Program-made: the position numbers and the translations under genes
Notes under the pieces: model-generated
What the model saw: the letters and a program-made list of their open reading frames with translations, nothing else
Databases searched by the model: none
What the model was told of the DNA's origin: nothing
Part shown: positions 33,400 to 44,070 of the stretch, one piece after another
Layout: each line of letters opens with the position of its first letter
Numbering within the stretch: position 1 is the stretch's first letter
Source: Pochonia chlamydosporia 170
Taxonomy: Eukaryota; Ascomycota; Sordariomycetes; Hypocreales; Clavicipitaceae
DNA length: 64,000 bases
NCBI RefSeq assembly: GCF_001653235.2
Contig: NC_035794.1
Coordinates: 1,488,001 to 1,552,000, forward strand
Reading direction: 5' to 3'

Positions 33400-34059
33400 A
33401 TGACCGCAACAGCCACCCTCACCATGTCACCCAGCTGTCCGACCTGCGGCTCCCCTCCCCCCTCGGCCGACCTCCTCACCGCGCACCAAAAAATCGCCGA
33501 GCTAGAAGCCATCATCACCGACCTCAACGCCAAAGCCAGCGACGCGATCCGCCAATGCGCAAAGTACGACGAAGAAATCCACAAGCTGCGCACGCAGGCC
33601 CAGCGGCCGTCCACGCCCTCGCAGCCCGAGAGTCCCACGCTCCTCCAGCAGTCGACCTCGCGGCTCTCCTCGCTGCTGTACCCGCGCAAGTCGACGCCCA
33701 CTCTGCGCGGCGACGTGCACCGCCAGAACTCGCTGCCGCTGCCGGGACCCAGCGCGCCGCTATCACCGGGCGCAGCGTCGACGGAGGATCTGATAGAGGC
33801 GCTGACGCGGGAGCAGACGCTGCGGAAGGAGGCGGAGGGGCGGTTGAGCGCGACGAGCAAGGAGGTGGAGGAGCTGAGTGTCAGTTTGTTCGAGCAGGCA
33901 AATGAGATGGTGGCGACGGAGAGGAGGGCCAGGGCGAAGCTGGAGGAGAGGGTGGGTGAGCTGGAGAGGAGGGATGGGGAGAAGAGGATGCGCTTGGAGA
34001 GGTTGGAGTCGGCCATGGCGAGGATTGAGAGGGTGAGGAATATGTTGGAGGGGAAGTGA
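33400..34059 (+). CDS. Sec2-type N-terminal (Rab GEF) coiled-coil protein
   Basis: Single-exon gene of 219 residues from the ATG at 33400; 25 further in-frame codons upstream look like leader. Residues 25-60 form a heptad-rich segment, followed by a Ser/Pro linker containing SRLSSLLYPRKSTPTLRG. A long coiled coil runs from about residue 130 to the end, with the Sec2p-domain signature LFEQANEMVATERRARAKLE. In yeast, Sec2 is the exchange factor for the Rab Sec4 on secretory vesicles. Here the protein is only 219 residues, far shorter than yeast Sec2 (about 760), so it corresponds to the GEF-domain class without the long regulatory tail. The CPTCGSPPP motif near the start is seen in fungal relatives. 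It converges with PUS4. Confidence 0.75.
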   Translation: MTATATLTMSPSCPTCGSPPPSADLLTAHQKIAELEAIITDLNAKASDAIRQCAKYDEEIHKLRTQAQRPSTPSQPESPTLLQQSTSRLSSLLYPRKSTPTLRGDVHRQNSLPLPGPSAPLSPGAASTEDLIEALTREQTLRKEAEGRLSATSKEVEELSVSLFEQANEMVATERRARAKLEERVGELERRDGEKRMRLERLESAMARIERVRNMLEGK

Positions 34060-34451
34060 GGCTTCATGAGTATGACTGGGTTGGATGATATTGGTGTCAG
34101 GGACTGGTAATGGCATTGGGATTGGGACTGGGACTGGGGAACCGAAAAACGGGCTTTGGATTTGTGGGATGATACCAGGCGTTATAATATTAGAGTCAAA
34201 TTTAGACGTGGCAATTGCAAATAAAGACTGCATCAAAACAAGAGATGTATCATTATAATGTGTATCACACAGAATATTCCCCCGCATCGCTCTGTACTCC
34301 TTCACCCCCAATGATGCCTACACTGAAATGCTCATCTGCTCAAAAAACGTGACATTATATGTTCCCAATGTAGCTGAATTTTCCCTTTCCGTCAAACGCC
34401 AATGCCACCGTCCGAGAGGTTTATACTTCTTTTTTATCTTTATCAACGTCT
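34060..34451. other. convergent intergenic region
   Basis: 3' flanks of the Sec2-type and PUS4 genes. It includes a four-run G-tract at 34118-34138 on the plus strand. Nothing else is recognised. Confidence 0.6.
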
Positions 34452-35994
34452 TTAGTCTTCAATTCCGTTCCACGACTTTTCGTCGTCGGACTTGGCTGCG
34501 ACTTCCAAGCTGGATTTTCCTTCTTCTGACTGCTTGACTGCTTTCCGTGGAGGTTCGGCCGAGTCGTTTGATGGTGACCGCCTTCTCTTCTCTTGTCGGC
34601 CCGGTGAGCTTGACCCAGCAGATGGAGAGCTCTTCTGCTGTTGCTTTTTCGATGACTTTTCCTTGTCTTGAGACGACTTGGACCCTGCCTGCGTTCCCGG
34701 CCAATTACCCTCTGGCTCACCGTTCCAGCGGGCAAGCATATCAGCGACCTTGGGACCCCAGACCTCTTCGCCCTTGGCTAAGTCTTCATATTCCAGCGTA
34801 TTTATACCTCCAACAGTAAAGTCGCTTTGGCGGACGCGGCTCAGTTCTGCCATGATGGCCGCCGTGCCGAGCTTGGAGCCCAGATCGTGGCAGAAACTCC
34901 TGACGTAGTATCCCGACGACACGGTGAGACGAATCTTGCACGCTGGTGGTCCCTCGTCAGTCCACGGTGGTGGCGTGCTAGAGTCTGGAGTGGCGGGAAC
35001 CAGATTGGATCCTTTATTTGAATAGACGGGCTGGGGCATTTGACCCAAAGCTCCCGACATCATGGCCGTGGGGTCTTTGCTATGCCGGCTCTTTTTGAAT
35101 GGCGAGTCCTTGATCAGCTCATCTTGTCTCTCCTCAAATCGCTTCTTGAACGTTTCATGCGCTGCTATCGCCTGATCGTCCTGCTCCTTCTCTTCGGGTG
35201 TCAACGTCTTGCCCGTCTCCTGTTGCTTCTTCACTCTCCACACTTGTTCGGCGAGATTGCGCTCCGCGGCCTCTGCTTCTTCAGTCGGCCACCTGTGGTT
35301 ATGCTTCCCCGGTTCGTACCACTCGACAAGCTCAACTTCCAGAGCTTCCACTGGTCTACCCTCGATTTCCCTGGGAATAGGCTTTCCCTCTCGAGCGTAT
35401 TCGTAAAGCGGCTTTCCATTCATCTTGAGGGCTGAATACAACGGTGGAATCTGAGTCTGCTTGCCACGGAAGCTCTCCAGCTCTTTCTCGACCAACTTCC
35501 TAGTGACATGATCATAACCCTTTCTCGACAACACTCTGCCAACTCGATCGTAGGTGTCTGTGCTCACACCAAATACCACAGTCGTCTCGTACGTCTTGGT
35601 GCAGTCAAGAAATTGTGACAGCACTTTCGTGCCAGACCCGATGCCCAGAATCAGGACGCCGGTCGCCAGAGGATCCAGTGTTCCCCCGTGCCCAATTTTG
35701 ACCTGCGAAGCCTTCTTCTCTGCCTTTCGACGATTGAATTGTTTTCCGGACTCCTTAAGCCGTCGCGCCAATTCGGCCTCGATCATGGGTCGGAAGAAAG
35801 TCGAGGGGTTAAACGCTTGTTGACACTCTCGCACAATCTGGGCCGAGCTCTGGCCACAGGGTTTGTTGATGGCTGCGAAGCATGATTAGCAAGAGTCCTA
35901 ACCGTGCAAAGCAAGTATACCGCTCGAAATGATGCGCCAGATGGTGGAAGAGAGACTTACCAAAGACGCCATCGCGGACGACGTCTGACGCCAT
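34452..35994 (-). CDS. PUS4: tRNA pseudouridine-55 synthase
   Basis: Two exons: a 34-nt first exon (35994-35961, MASDVVRDGVF) and 35872-34452, joined by a GTAAGT/GCAG intron, for 484 residues. The TruB fold is unmistakable: INKPCGQSSAQIVRECQ, then GHGGTLDPLATGVLILGIG with the catalytic Asp, TKTYETTVVFGVSTDTYD, QIPPLYSALKMNGKPLYEYA, and SSGYYVRSFCHDLG. The enzyme isomerises U55 of tRNAs in cytosol and mitochondria. A lineage-typical insertion of about 100 charged residues (EEKEQDDQAIAAHE...) and a lysine/serine-rich C-terminal tail extend it beyond bacterial TruB (about 310 residues). Starting at the second exon would delete the N-terminal INKP motif, which fixes the tiny first exon. Confidence 0.93.
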
Positions 35995-37580
35995 CTTCAA
36001 GACCTTTCCAGCTCGTCGCATACGAGCACAACGAAGGCCAAGCTGTCGCAGGACTCGTCAGCAATCGGGTAAATAAACGCAGCTGTTATGCGATTGATCA
36101 ACCGCGCCTGCTTTATTCGCGCCCGATGACCTCTCTGCAACCAAGGAAGCAACAGAACGGACCAAGATGTCGAGACTGCTGATAATCAATGACGAAAAAA
36201 GTCGTGGGTGTGGTTGATGCGCTGCATGCAAGCTTTCTGGGCTTTCTGGGGCGCAGGAAAAAAAAGTCTGGTCTGGCACATTTGCGATGGAGCCTGGCCG
36301 TGCCACATTGAACGTTGAAGGGTCAACTGCAAGTGGCGGCTGATTGGTCTGTGCTGTTGAAAGTCGGAGCTCGGAGCATCAGGGGTTTACATTGGCGCAT
36401 CAAAAATGGCTGATTTCTGGACTGCATTCAATCTGTGTTCAAAAGTCAACACCTGTTGCTATCTTTGTCTATCCAAGGTGAATTACCGACACTGTTGAAG
36501 TTAGTGAGATTTGGATCTAGTAACTTAATATTGAACAATGGATTTGGAACTCCAGATGTCCACAGAGTGGAATCCGTCTCAGCTGGCAGCAGCCCCAGAC
36601 CAGACCCAGCCAAGATCCTGGAACACATTGAGCAGATCAATTGATGCCGTTTGACCTGGTCAAGTCCTAAGAGCATTGAAGTTAAGCTGGAGCCTCCAGT
36701 CCGCCACAAACAGCACTTGACCTGGGCTGGTTGCGATCTGGGTGCCTTAGATGCAACTTAGCACATGCTGGTCAAGGTCAATTGATGCAGACGTCCTATG
36801 GGCATGATTCAAGAATCGTAGAGGTTGGGGGAAAGAGAGGCGTATCGCCCATCATGGTGAGTCTGGTTAATAACTTGGAAGTTTGGAGGCAGGAAGAAGA
36901 ACTTGACGGGGCAGTCTCTAGTTTCTGGCACTTTGATGCTCTGCACTAACTTAAACATTCAATGTTGAACGGTCTGTTCCGTACGGACATCTGGAGCACT
37001 TGCCCCATGACTCCATCGTGTCGTGTACCATCAGAGCATTGCCAGAAAATACAATACAAATGTATTTTTTATTGTATTTATATTGTATTGTATTTAATGC
37101 AATACGATATGTGGCAATTTCTATGTATTGTATTTAATACAATACCAAATACAATATAATACATAGGGTAGGCAAAAAATATAAATATAATACAATACAA
37201 GTACAAGTAAATCCAAAAAAAAAAATTACAATAAATACAATACACATGCAAGCAATGCTCTGCGCACCATTCAAAGTCCGGCTCCATGAATCCATTGATG
37301 TCTGGTTGCGAGGCCTGGCTGCATTTCAATGTTGTGCTCCAGTATTATGGCGCCACCAGACTTCCACTAAAGTCTGGTCGCGTTGCTCCGTTTGTCACTC
37401 CATGTCCAATCTGGTCTGCATGCTACATGGATACAAAAACGTCAAGCCTGCCCCGCCAATTTCAATCTAATCGGCTTCAACTCGCGTGCCGTCATCACGT
37501 TCCATTTCCAAACTGCTTCCACCGGGCAACGAACTTCTTCGAATGCCTTTTATGCCGTCCTCCCTTTCCTTATAGTCAAC
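35995..37580. other. divergent promoter region
   Basis: Separates PUS4 (-) from the RFTS gene (+). It includes the AT-rich palindromic tract at 37040-37250. Elsewhere it is mixed sequence with recurrent short words such as TCAATTGATGC (about 36638 and 36778) and no coding potential. Confidence 0.5.
37040..37250. repeat. AT-rich palindromic low-complexity tract
   Basis: About 210 bp built almost entirely from the words TACAATA and its complement TATTGTA. It includes a perfect 10-bp-arm inverted repeat at 37125-37145 (GTATTGTATT, one base, AATACAATAC) and an imperfect second copy near 37085-37105. A poly-A run lies near 37217. Confidence 0.85.
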
Positions 37581-39386
37581 ATGGCCGGGCGCAGGCGCAG
37601 GGCGTCCACATCCAGCGTGGAAACCGTCGACAACTCGCAAATTCGCTGGCGCAAAGAAACCTCGGTCGTGAAATCGGTTCCAAAAGGCACATCGTTGGAT
37701 GACTGGCCAGTATTTGAGCTACAAGACGCCATAGTCCTCAATAAAGATGGCGAGACCATTGAAAATGCCCTCCATGTCAGCCACCGCGGCCCATTTATCG
37801 TCAAGGGCAATCTCATAATTGACGATCCTTCACAAAAAGCCAATCGTACGCAGCCGCGCGCAAGACTTCCCTCACGCATTTCCCAATTCCTCTCTTCAAC
37901 CAACTCGGTCAAGTCAAGTCTAACACTTACTTTTCCAGTTCTCATGCGAGTACGCTCCTCCACCCCGCTCGAGATTCGACGATGCACTTCCTACTCTATT
38001 GGAGAATCAGAAGATGGAAGACCGTTGATCTGGGTCTCGGGGCAAGGAGGCTGGTACGAGATTAATCCAAGCCCGGCATACCAAGCCACGTACAACAAGA
38101 TGTGCGAGGCTACTACCATGTATTACAACATGGTTGATATCTACGCAGAAGATCCACCGAAGAAGCCGAAGCGGGGAAAGAACTCTTCCATGATGGATGA
38201 GCTGGCGCAAGTATTTCACAAGGTTTGTCAATGTCATCTAATTAACCCGGGGCATGTCGGATCTAACGAAAGACGCAGTACGCGGCTCGAGTCGGTGATG
38301 GCGCAACGTTGGAAGAGGTTATTCAAAGGGCGAACGAGCACAGCGCTTTTTTCATCGACCAATTCGCACAAAACCACGGACTGGTGGACAATTGGCAATC
38401 GACGGCGTTTTATAAGTGGGTGAACACAGAACATGCTGTAGGTTGACTCCGTTATTTATTTAGCATGGCAAAATGCTGACCCTGCCACAACAGGATCTTA
38501 AAAAGAAAATTCAAGACGCTGCTGAAAAGCTACGCCTCCAACCATATGCGTCCGACACAGAGCACAGTTCCCGGGAGACTGCTCGATCACGGTCAATAAA
38601 AAGCAGCAGCGTGGAAATCACGGATAGCAAGGTGTTTCAACAAAGTCAAAGACCAAAGCCACTCTCAAAAAACAGTCCTAAACCTCCGGAGAAGCCAGTT
38701 CAAGTAGACACTGCTGCAAACCCAATTATGCCACTTTATGTTCGAGGTGAGCAGGACAATGCTGCTGACTCGCCTCTGCAATCGGTCCTCAATGCCTTGG
38801 AGGACATGTACCAGACAATGGTGTCCAGCAAAAAGGGCATGGTATACTCATCGACTGTCAGCAAGCTATACTTCACATACTCCTTCACCACCTACAGAGA
38901 CAGCCGCGTAGGCTCATATAAACAACCCGTCCAAGACTGTCTACACTACTACTCTAAGGCACTCATCGAAACCTTGGACCCTAAATACCACACCCACGAA
39001 ATATACAGCGAACTCAAAACCCTGGCGACAAAGCCCTTCCGACCACTAGCATATAAACCTACCGACTTCCCCATAAGCTTCGTCCCTCGCAAGTCCCAGC
39101 CCCGGAAAGGCACCGCCTCGTCCCAGGCACCTTCCACACCCGTGGCCGACCCCCAAGACAGCAGACACGCCTCAAACAGACAAACTCCCAAACCTCAAGG
39201 AAAGTGGCCAGCACGCACTCCTGGGAAATCCTCTCTCCGCCCCATCGGCCGCGCCCCCAAGAAACGACCTCGTGACGAGTTCGAAGACGAGACCGAGTCA
39301 GAATCCCCCAACATGAAACGCTCTCATTATTTTGGCGACGATGAACCCATGGACGACCCGCCCGACATGGAGGCGCAGACCGAAAT

Positions 39387-39425
<39 letters not shown>

Positions 39426-39957
39426 TGAAAAGCCGCCTGACAATGAATCCAGATCCCGCTTCGACGTAGAACCAATCAAGCTTGTCATCAGGGCCGAAAA
39501 AGTCCCCGATTCATCCCCCCACGGCCCCGACAAATCATGGACTTGCACCGAAGAAGGATGCAACTACATTGTCCGCGGTGGTGACGCCGAAGAATGCGAG
39601 GAGCGGATCCGCAAACACTTTCGCGACCACGAACAAGAGCTCACACGCATGAATCTAGCTATGCGGGAGGGCTCCCGCGGCCACATGCCCATAAAGTATG
39701 CCTACTTCCCACCTTTTCTCCTACTCGTCCACTTCTATCCTCCCCTGCCAATCCAGTCCCCTCACACACCTCCGCTCCCGGACACACAAGAAGCAGACTC
39801 CGGTCCTAGTGGACAGACTTTCAGCGCTCTAGTGGAGCAATCTCGCAGAACGACATGACATCTAATACTTGCTAGTCATCTACTCGACAAGATTAAACAA
39901 CTGAGAGGGGAGACGGAGGACAAGGTGCAGCCGATAAAACGCAAGTTGATTGTATGA
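37581..39957 (+). CDS. RFTS (DNMT1 replication-foci) domain protein with C-terminal zinc-finger-like motif
   Basis: Five exons, 37581-37845, 37939-38222, 38279-38437, 38494-39695 and 39876-39957, give 663 residues. Residues 25-230 match the replication-foci targeting domain: DDWPVFELQDAIVLNKDG, LLMRVRSSTPLEIRRC (formed only if the first, in-frame 93-nt intron is removed) and IWVSGQGGWYEINPSPAYQA. The middle is Ser/Pro/Lys-rich and disordered, with 13 consecutive Asp encoded by a GAC microsatellite at 39388-39426. The C-terminus has a C2H2-like motif (WTCTEEGCNYIV...RKHFRDHE) and a basic tail. RFTS domains occur in DNMT1 and in Raf2, a subunit of the fission-yeast H3K9 methyltransferase complex; there is no methyltransferase domain here, so a Raf2/DIM-like heterochromatin role is the best inference. 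Confidence 0.8.
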
Positions 39958-40079
39958 TTAGCATTCTATCTAGTACGGCGTTGGGGTCGATATCCTTATG
40001 AAAGTGAATATGATTTTGTACCCATTTAACTTGACTAACCTACACGTCTATATACTATACAGTATCGTTGGCGACCCTT

Positions 40080-42711
40080 TTACGCCTGGACATCTGAGGG
40101 CTGTACCCCGTCCGTAGTTTCCTTTTGATTCCACCTCCCGTTCTTGGCCTCCGTCACAAACGTCTCTTCAATGGCGGCCAGCCTATTGAAAACGCGTAGC
40201 CAGCGCTGTCCCCATCTCCGAATCATGGCCTCTCTCGCTGAGGAGCCGTCCCCATCCTCCATCAACTGATCCTTACTTCCAGCCGCCCAACTTGCCAACG
40301 CATCGTTAATAGCGCGGAACAAGTCCCTCATGGAAGAAACCTCCTTTTGGCGCGTTTCGTCATCCGCCTCGGGTGACGTGAGAAGTTGGCGAACACGCCC
40401 GCTCACCTTGGCTACCGTGTTGGAGACAAGTTCGAAAATGTGTGAATGGCCAAGTGCCTCGCCGCCCTGCGTCCCATTTGAAGGGGTACTAGCGACGAGG
40501 GTCCAGTCCACGATGGAAAAGGGTGTGAGGATAGAGTAATTGAGGAGTTTTTCGATAATGGTGATTGCTACGCCCGGGTGAGCGGCCCAGTAGTTCATGA
40601 CAGAGGAGATGATTTGGGAGCGTGCGGCAGGATGAGCCGTTCCGACGTCTATGAGGCGGCCCTTTGTGCGGTCGATGCACGCGAGGACGTGGCTGAGGGA
40701 TTTGGAACCGACCCAGCATACGGCTGTCATGAAGACGTCTGTGCTGGCGATGATGGGGTCGAGAGCGTGTTCAGCTGCTTGTGCTTGGATGCTGTCGATT
40801 GTTGGTTGGAAGTCTTCGTCTGGTGCTTTGCGACGGAGAAGCGCTCCTATTTCTTGGCCTTCCTTGGAGAAGGGGGTGTCTGGAAGGGGTTAGATTTCAC
40901 ATGTACTTTATATTTGAGGGGCAAGTTGTCGGGTCAAGGTACGCACCAGGGTTACTGAATTTAAAGTCAGGAACATCTTTTTCTTTATCGGGCCCAATGA
41001 GTGGTTGGTATGGCTCAGGAAGCGTCTTTTGAATTCTCTGTGCAAAACTGAGACGAATCTCCTTGTCCAAGGCTCCGAGGAGGAACCATTTGCAGGGGTG
41101 CAGGTCCGGCAGATCAGTATCCTCGGACCATTCTGTCCATTTCCATGTAAAGCCAAAGTTACTCAAGTGGTGTGAGAACCAGTTGATAAAGCGGTAGCTA
41201 AGCTCCAAGTCCGTTCTGGGTGTGTTCCGGTACAAGAATCTAATAGCTCGGCCGAGGCTGGGGGCGATTGCCGCGGGGGCAAGCTTGCAAGCTTCAGTCA
41301 GGACGGCATGGTAGTAGACAACTTTGTGTTCGGGTTTGGGGAGCTGAAAGAGCTGTGAGAAAACGGCATCTACGGCAACATCTTCGGGCTTCCACGTCGA
41401 CCGGCCATCAGGTTGGTTCCGCAGCTCATCAAATGGGGTGGCCCGTTTGACAAACGTCCCATCCGCGAAATAGCAGTCAAGGTCCATCAAGAATCGAGCC
41501 GTGGCATTTCTGTTAAAGTCGAGAATATTGATGGTATCAGCCAGCGCATCGCGTATCAGTGATGCGGCGATGTTGTCCGGAGGCGGTACCGACTCAACCT
41601 CTTGGTCACCGTACACTGAGTAGTACACCTCAGGGAAGAGCAGACGTGGTCCGGCAATAGCTGTCGACGGGACAGAGATTGTAGGGAGTGCATGCTTCGT
41701 GGCATTTGCAAGCTTGTCCTGAGTCTCCACCTCTTCCAACGGCATCTGCCAAGGTCGAGGGATGGAGGGAAGCGCCCAATCCCTTCCAGCCTCTGCCTGC
41801 AATTGCTTCTGAAGGAGCATGCACAGGCTCATTGCCGCAGCGGGACTTTCATCTTCTCCTTCGGGGTGGAAAGGATCGACAAGGGCTTGAAGTGCATGAG
41901 GTTCCGATGCAATAATGTCCGTCTTTTCCATAAGCTCGGCCGCTTGTTGGGTAAATTGTCCTGGCACAGCCGCCATCGCATACGGAATAGTAAGAAGAAT
42001 GATCTTGACAATCTCAGTCCCGATAACCTATGATTCAAATTAGCACTTTCCAAAGTAGCGTCTCTGCAAGGAGTCCCAGACAAAAACTTACGTCGTCAGA
42101 GCTAGCCGTCTGCAAGTCGGCAGCCCTCATGAACAGCTCCTCCAATAACGGAAAGATGCCATTCCCTTCCAAACACCCCTGCAAGCATGCCAACAGTTTC
42201 AAAAGCAGCTTCACCTCTCTCCAATTGCCTTGCGCAATATTCTGCTCCAGCTCCGTTGCCAGACGAGCAACCACCACGCCCAACAGCTCTGCCTTGAGTG
42301 CGTTAGCAACCACCACGACAGCACCAACAAATGGCGTCTTGAGTGGTTGCTCCACAGCCAGCTGCAGGACCAAATTGACAAAAGTGTTGCGCAGGTTCTC
42401 GTCTTCGTAATTTTCCGTGACCATTCGCGCAATAGATGTGACTTCTTCGGACCATCGTCGTAATGGCGAATCAGCAAGACTTAGTAGCTGGCGGCGAAGT
42501 CGAACCGGTACAGGTGCTGAATCTGTTCGTCTGCGCTGTTGGCGGCGATCGTAGTGTTCATCATCATCTAAGTTGTGAGGTACTTGTCAGTTTGCTCTTG
42601 CGAAGAAAAATCCCACGCGCTGTTGACAAGCTGCGCGACCTGCGACGAACCTCTGTATCGCCTCTTGCGGTTGTGATGGCCACCGGAGTGGCGTCTATCG
42701 TAGTCCGCCAT
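40080..42711 (-). CDS. CBC1: nuclear cap-binding complex large subunit
   Basis: Four exons, 42711-42651, 42567-42092, 42027-40947 and 40879-40080, give 805 residues, the expected size of CBP80/Cbc1. The N-terminal MIF4G-type helical repeats contain LRNTFVNLVLQLAVEQPLKT and IAQGNWREVKLLLKLLACLQ. The middle MIF4G-like part has RAIRFLYRNTPRTDLELSYR and the motif RFINWFSHHLSNFGFTWKW. The third domain includes AHPGVAITIIEKLLNYSILT and FSIVDWTL. The basic N-terminus (RRHSGGHHNRKRRYRG) is a likely nuclear localisation signal. The protein pairs with the small subunit Cbc2 to bind the m7G cap of nuclear transcripts and assist splicing and export. All introns are phase-consistent. Confidence 0.93.
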
Positions 42712-44070
42712 TGTACAATTGCCGTTGGAACTAAAGAATTTTCTCGTTGCAGCCAATGGGTGGTGTCAAAGGCAGATGTTGAAGCAATCTCATGAGGGTT
42801 GGCGTCACTCAGCTCTTGCCTGCATGGAAGAGCTCGACGTGGAAACCCAAGTTGATGCACAGATGCGCTTGCTGCAGGGTGGACCCGAGCTAATCTTGCA
42901 TGCCTCAGGCAGAAATTGTTTTCATCCTGTGCGACATTGAGATGGTATACATGCCTAGGTACTCCGTACATTAAATGTAATAAAAAGAAAGGGAACCTAA
43001 TTTTATTCATATACCGTAATGGTAAATGCAAATACACCAATGTCGGGGTTAAGCCGGAACTTCACTCATCCAGTGGCCCTCACTATCTGGCGTGAGCACT
43101 GACCTCTTCATGATGGTACTGTCCCAGTTCAGTTGCACATGTTGGCAACAACACAAACAAGTCATCATCATCAGTAGATTCGCTCCCTATAGTAATGAAA
43201 TCTCAAGCAAATCTTCTTCTTTTGTTTTCTTTTTCACTCTGACGTCAAAACTACACCTCCAGATACGCTACTCATAGAATATTGCTCCAGTATCCCTCAT
43301 TCCATTGCTCGTAAGCCCCTGTTTGGCCCATCGGAGGTTCGATGTTCAGGCCATTTCCATAAAGTTCAAAGAGACCGTTTTCCACCAACCAACACTGACA
43401 TGGCATGGCATGGCTGCTACCCAGGTTTTTTTTTTGCTTTCCTCCCGTTGTCGTGACAGGAAGTCCTTAACCAAGGTCTGTGCAAAAATAAAAGGAGAAA
43501 AAAGACAATGATGGAACAAAGCAAGCCAGTCCTTCCAAGACCGTAACACCAAAATGGACTGGTGACACATGGACGTGGAAGAAAAAAGAAAAACGAAAGT
43601 AATAGCCTCCCTTTGTCATGCATCGAAATTTGGTCTAAAAAGCGTTATCGTCTCCCACGTGTGACTCAGCCACCCTGGCTGTTTTCCCAAGAGTAATAGA
43701 TTAAAGCCCCGTCGCCCTACAAGAAAACCTCCATCGGGACCTCGAGGGGTCCTCGAGGGTCCTCCACTTGATCGCTTCTCTTCGTCGCAAGTTGAGAGTC
43801 GATCTCAAATTCCTAGAACACACATTCCCCAAAGGCCATCTCGCTTCCGGTTGGCGGTTAAGGCAATGTCGCCCTCATAAGCAACCACCAGCCTCAAGAT
43901 CACAAATTCCTTCTCCCGACATCTCGTTCTGATTTGCACATCGAGCATCTCCCCCAATGTTCCACTTTCAGCTCGGTGCCGGGAGTGGAGGGGGTATATG
44001 TTCCAGAGCCACCTGATGCTATTTCAGCAACCAAGGGCCTGCTACCTCTCCTGTCTGCGTGTATGGGCGA
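42712..44070. other. gene-free stretch, gsk3 3' side and CBC1 promoter
   Basis: No coding sequence is supported. The interval includes poly-T runs near 43426 and 43580 and a CCTCGAGGGGTCCTCGAGGGTCC dyad near 43740. A TACTCCGTA/CCTAGGTA motif pair occurs at about 42953-42968. Confidence 0.5.
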
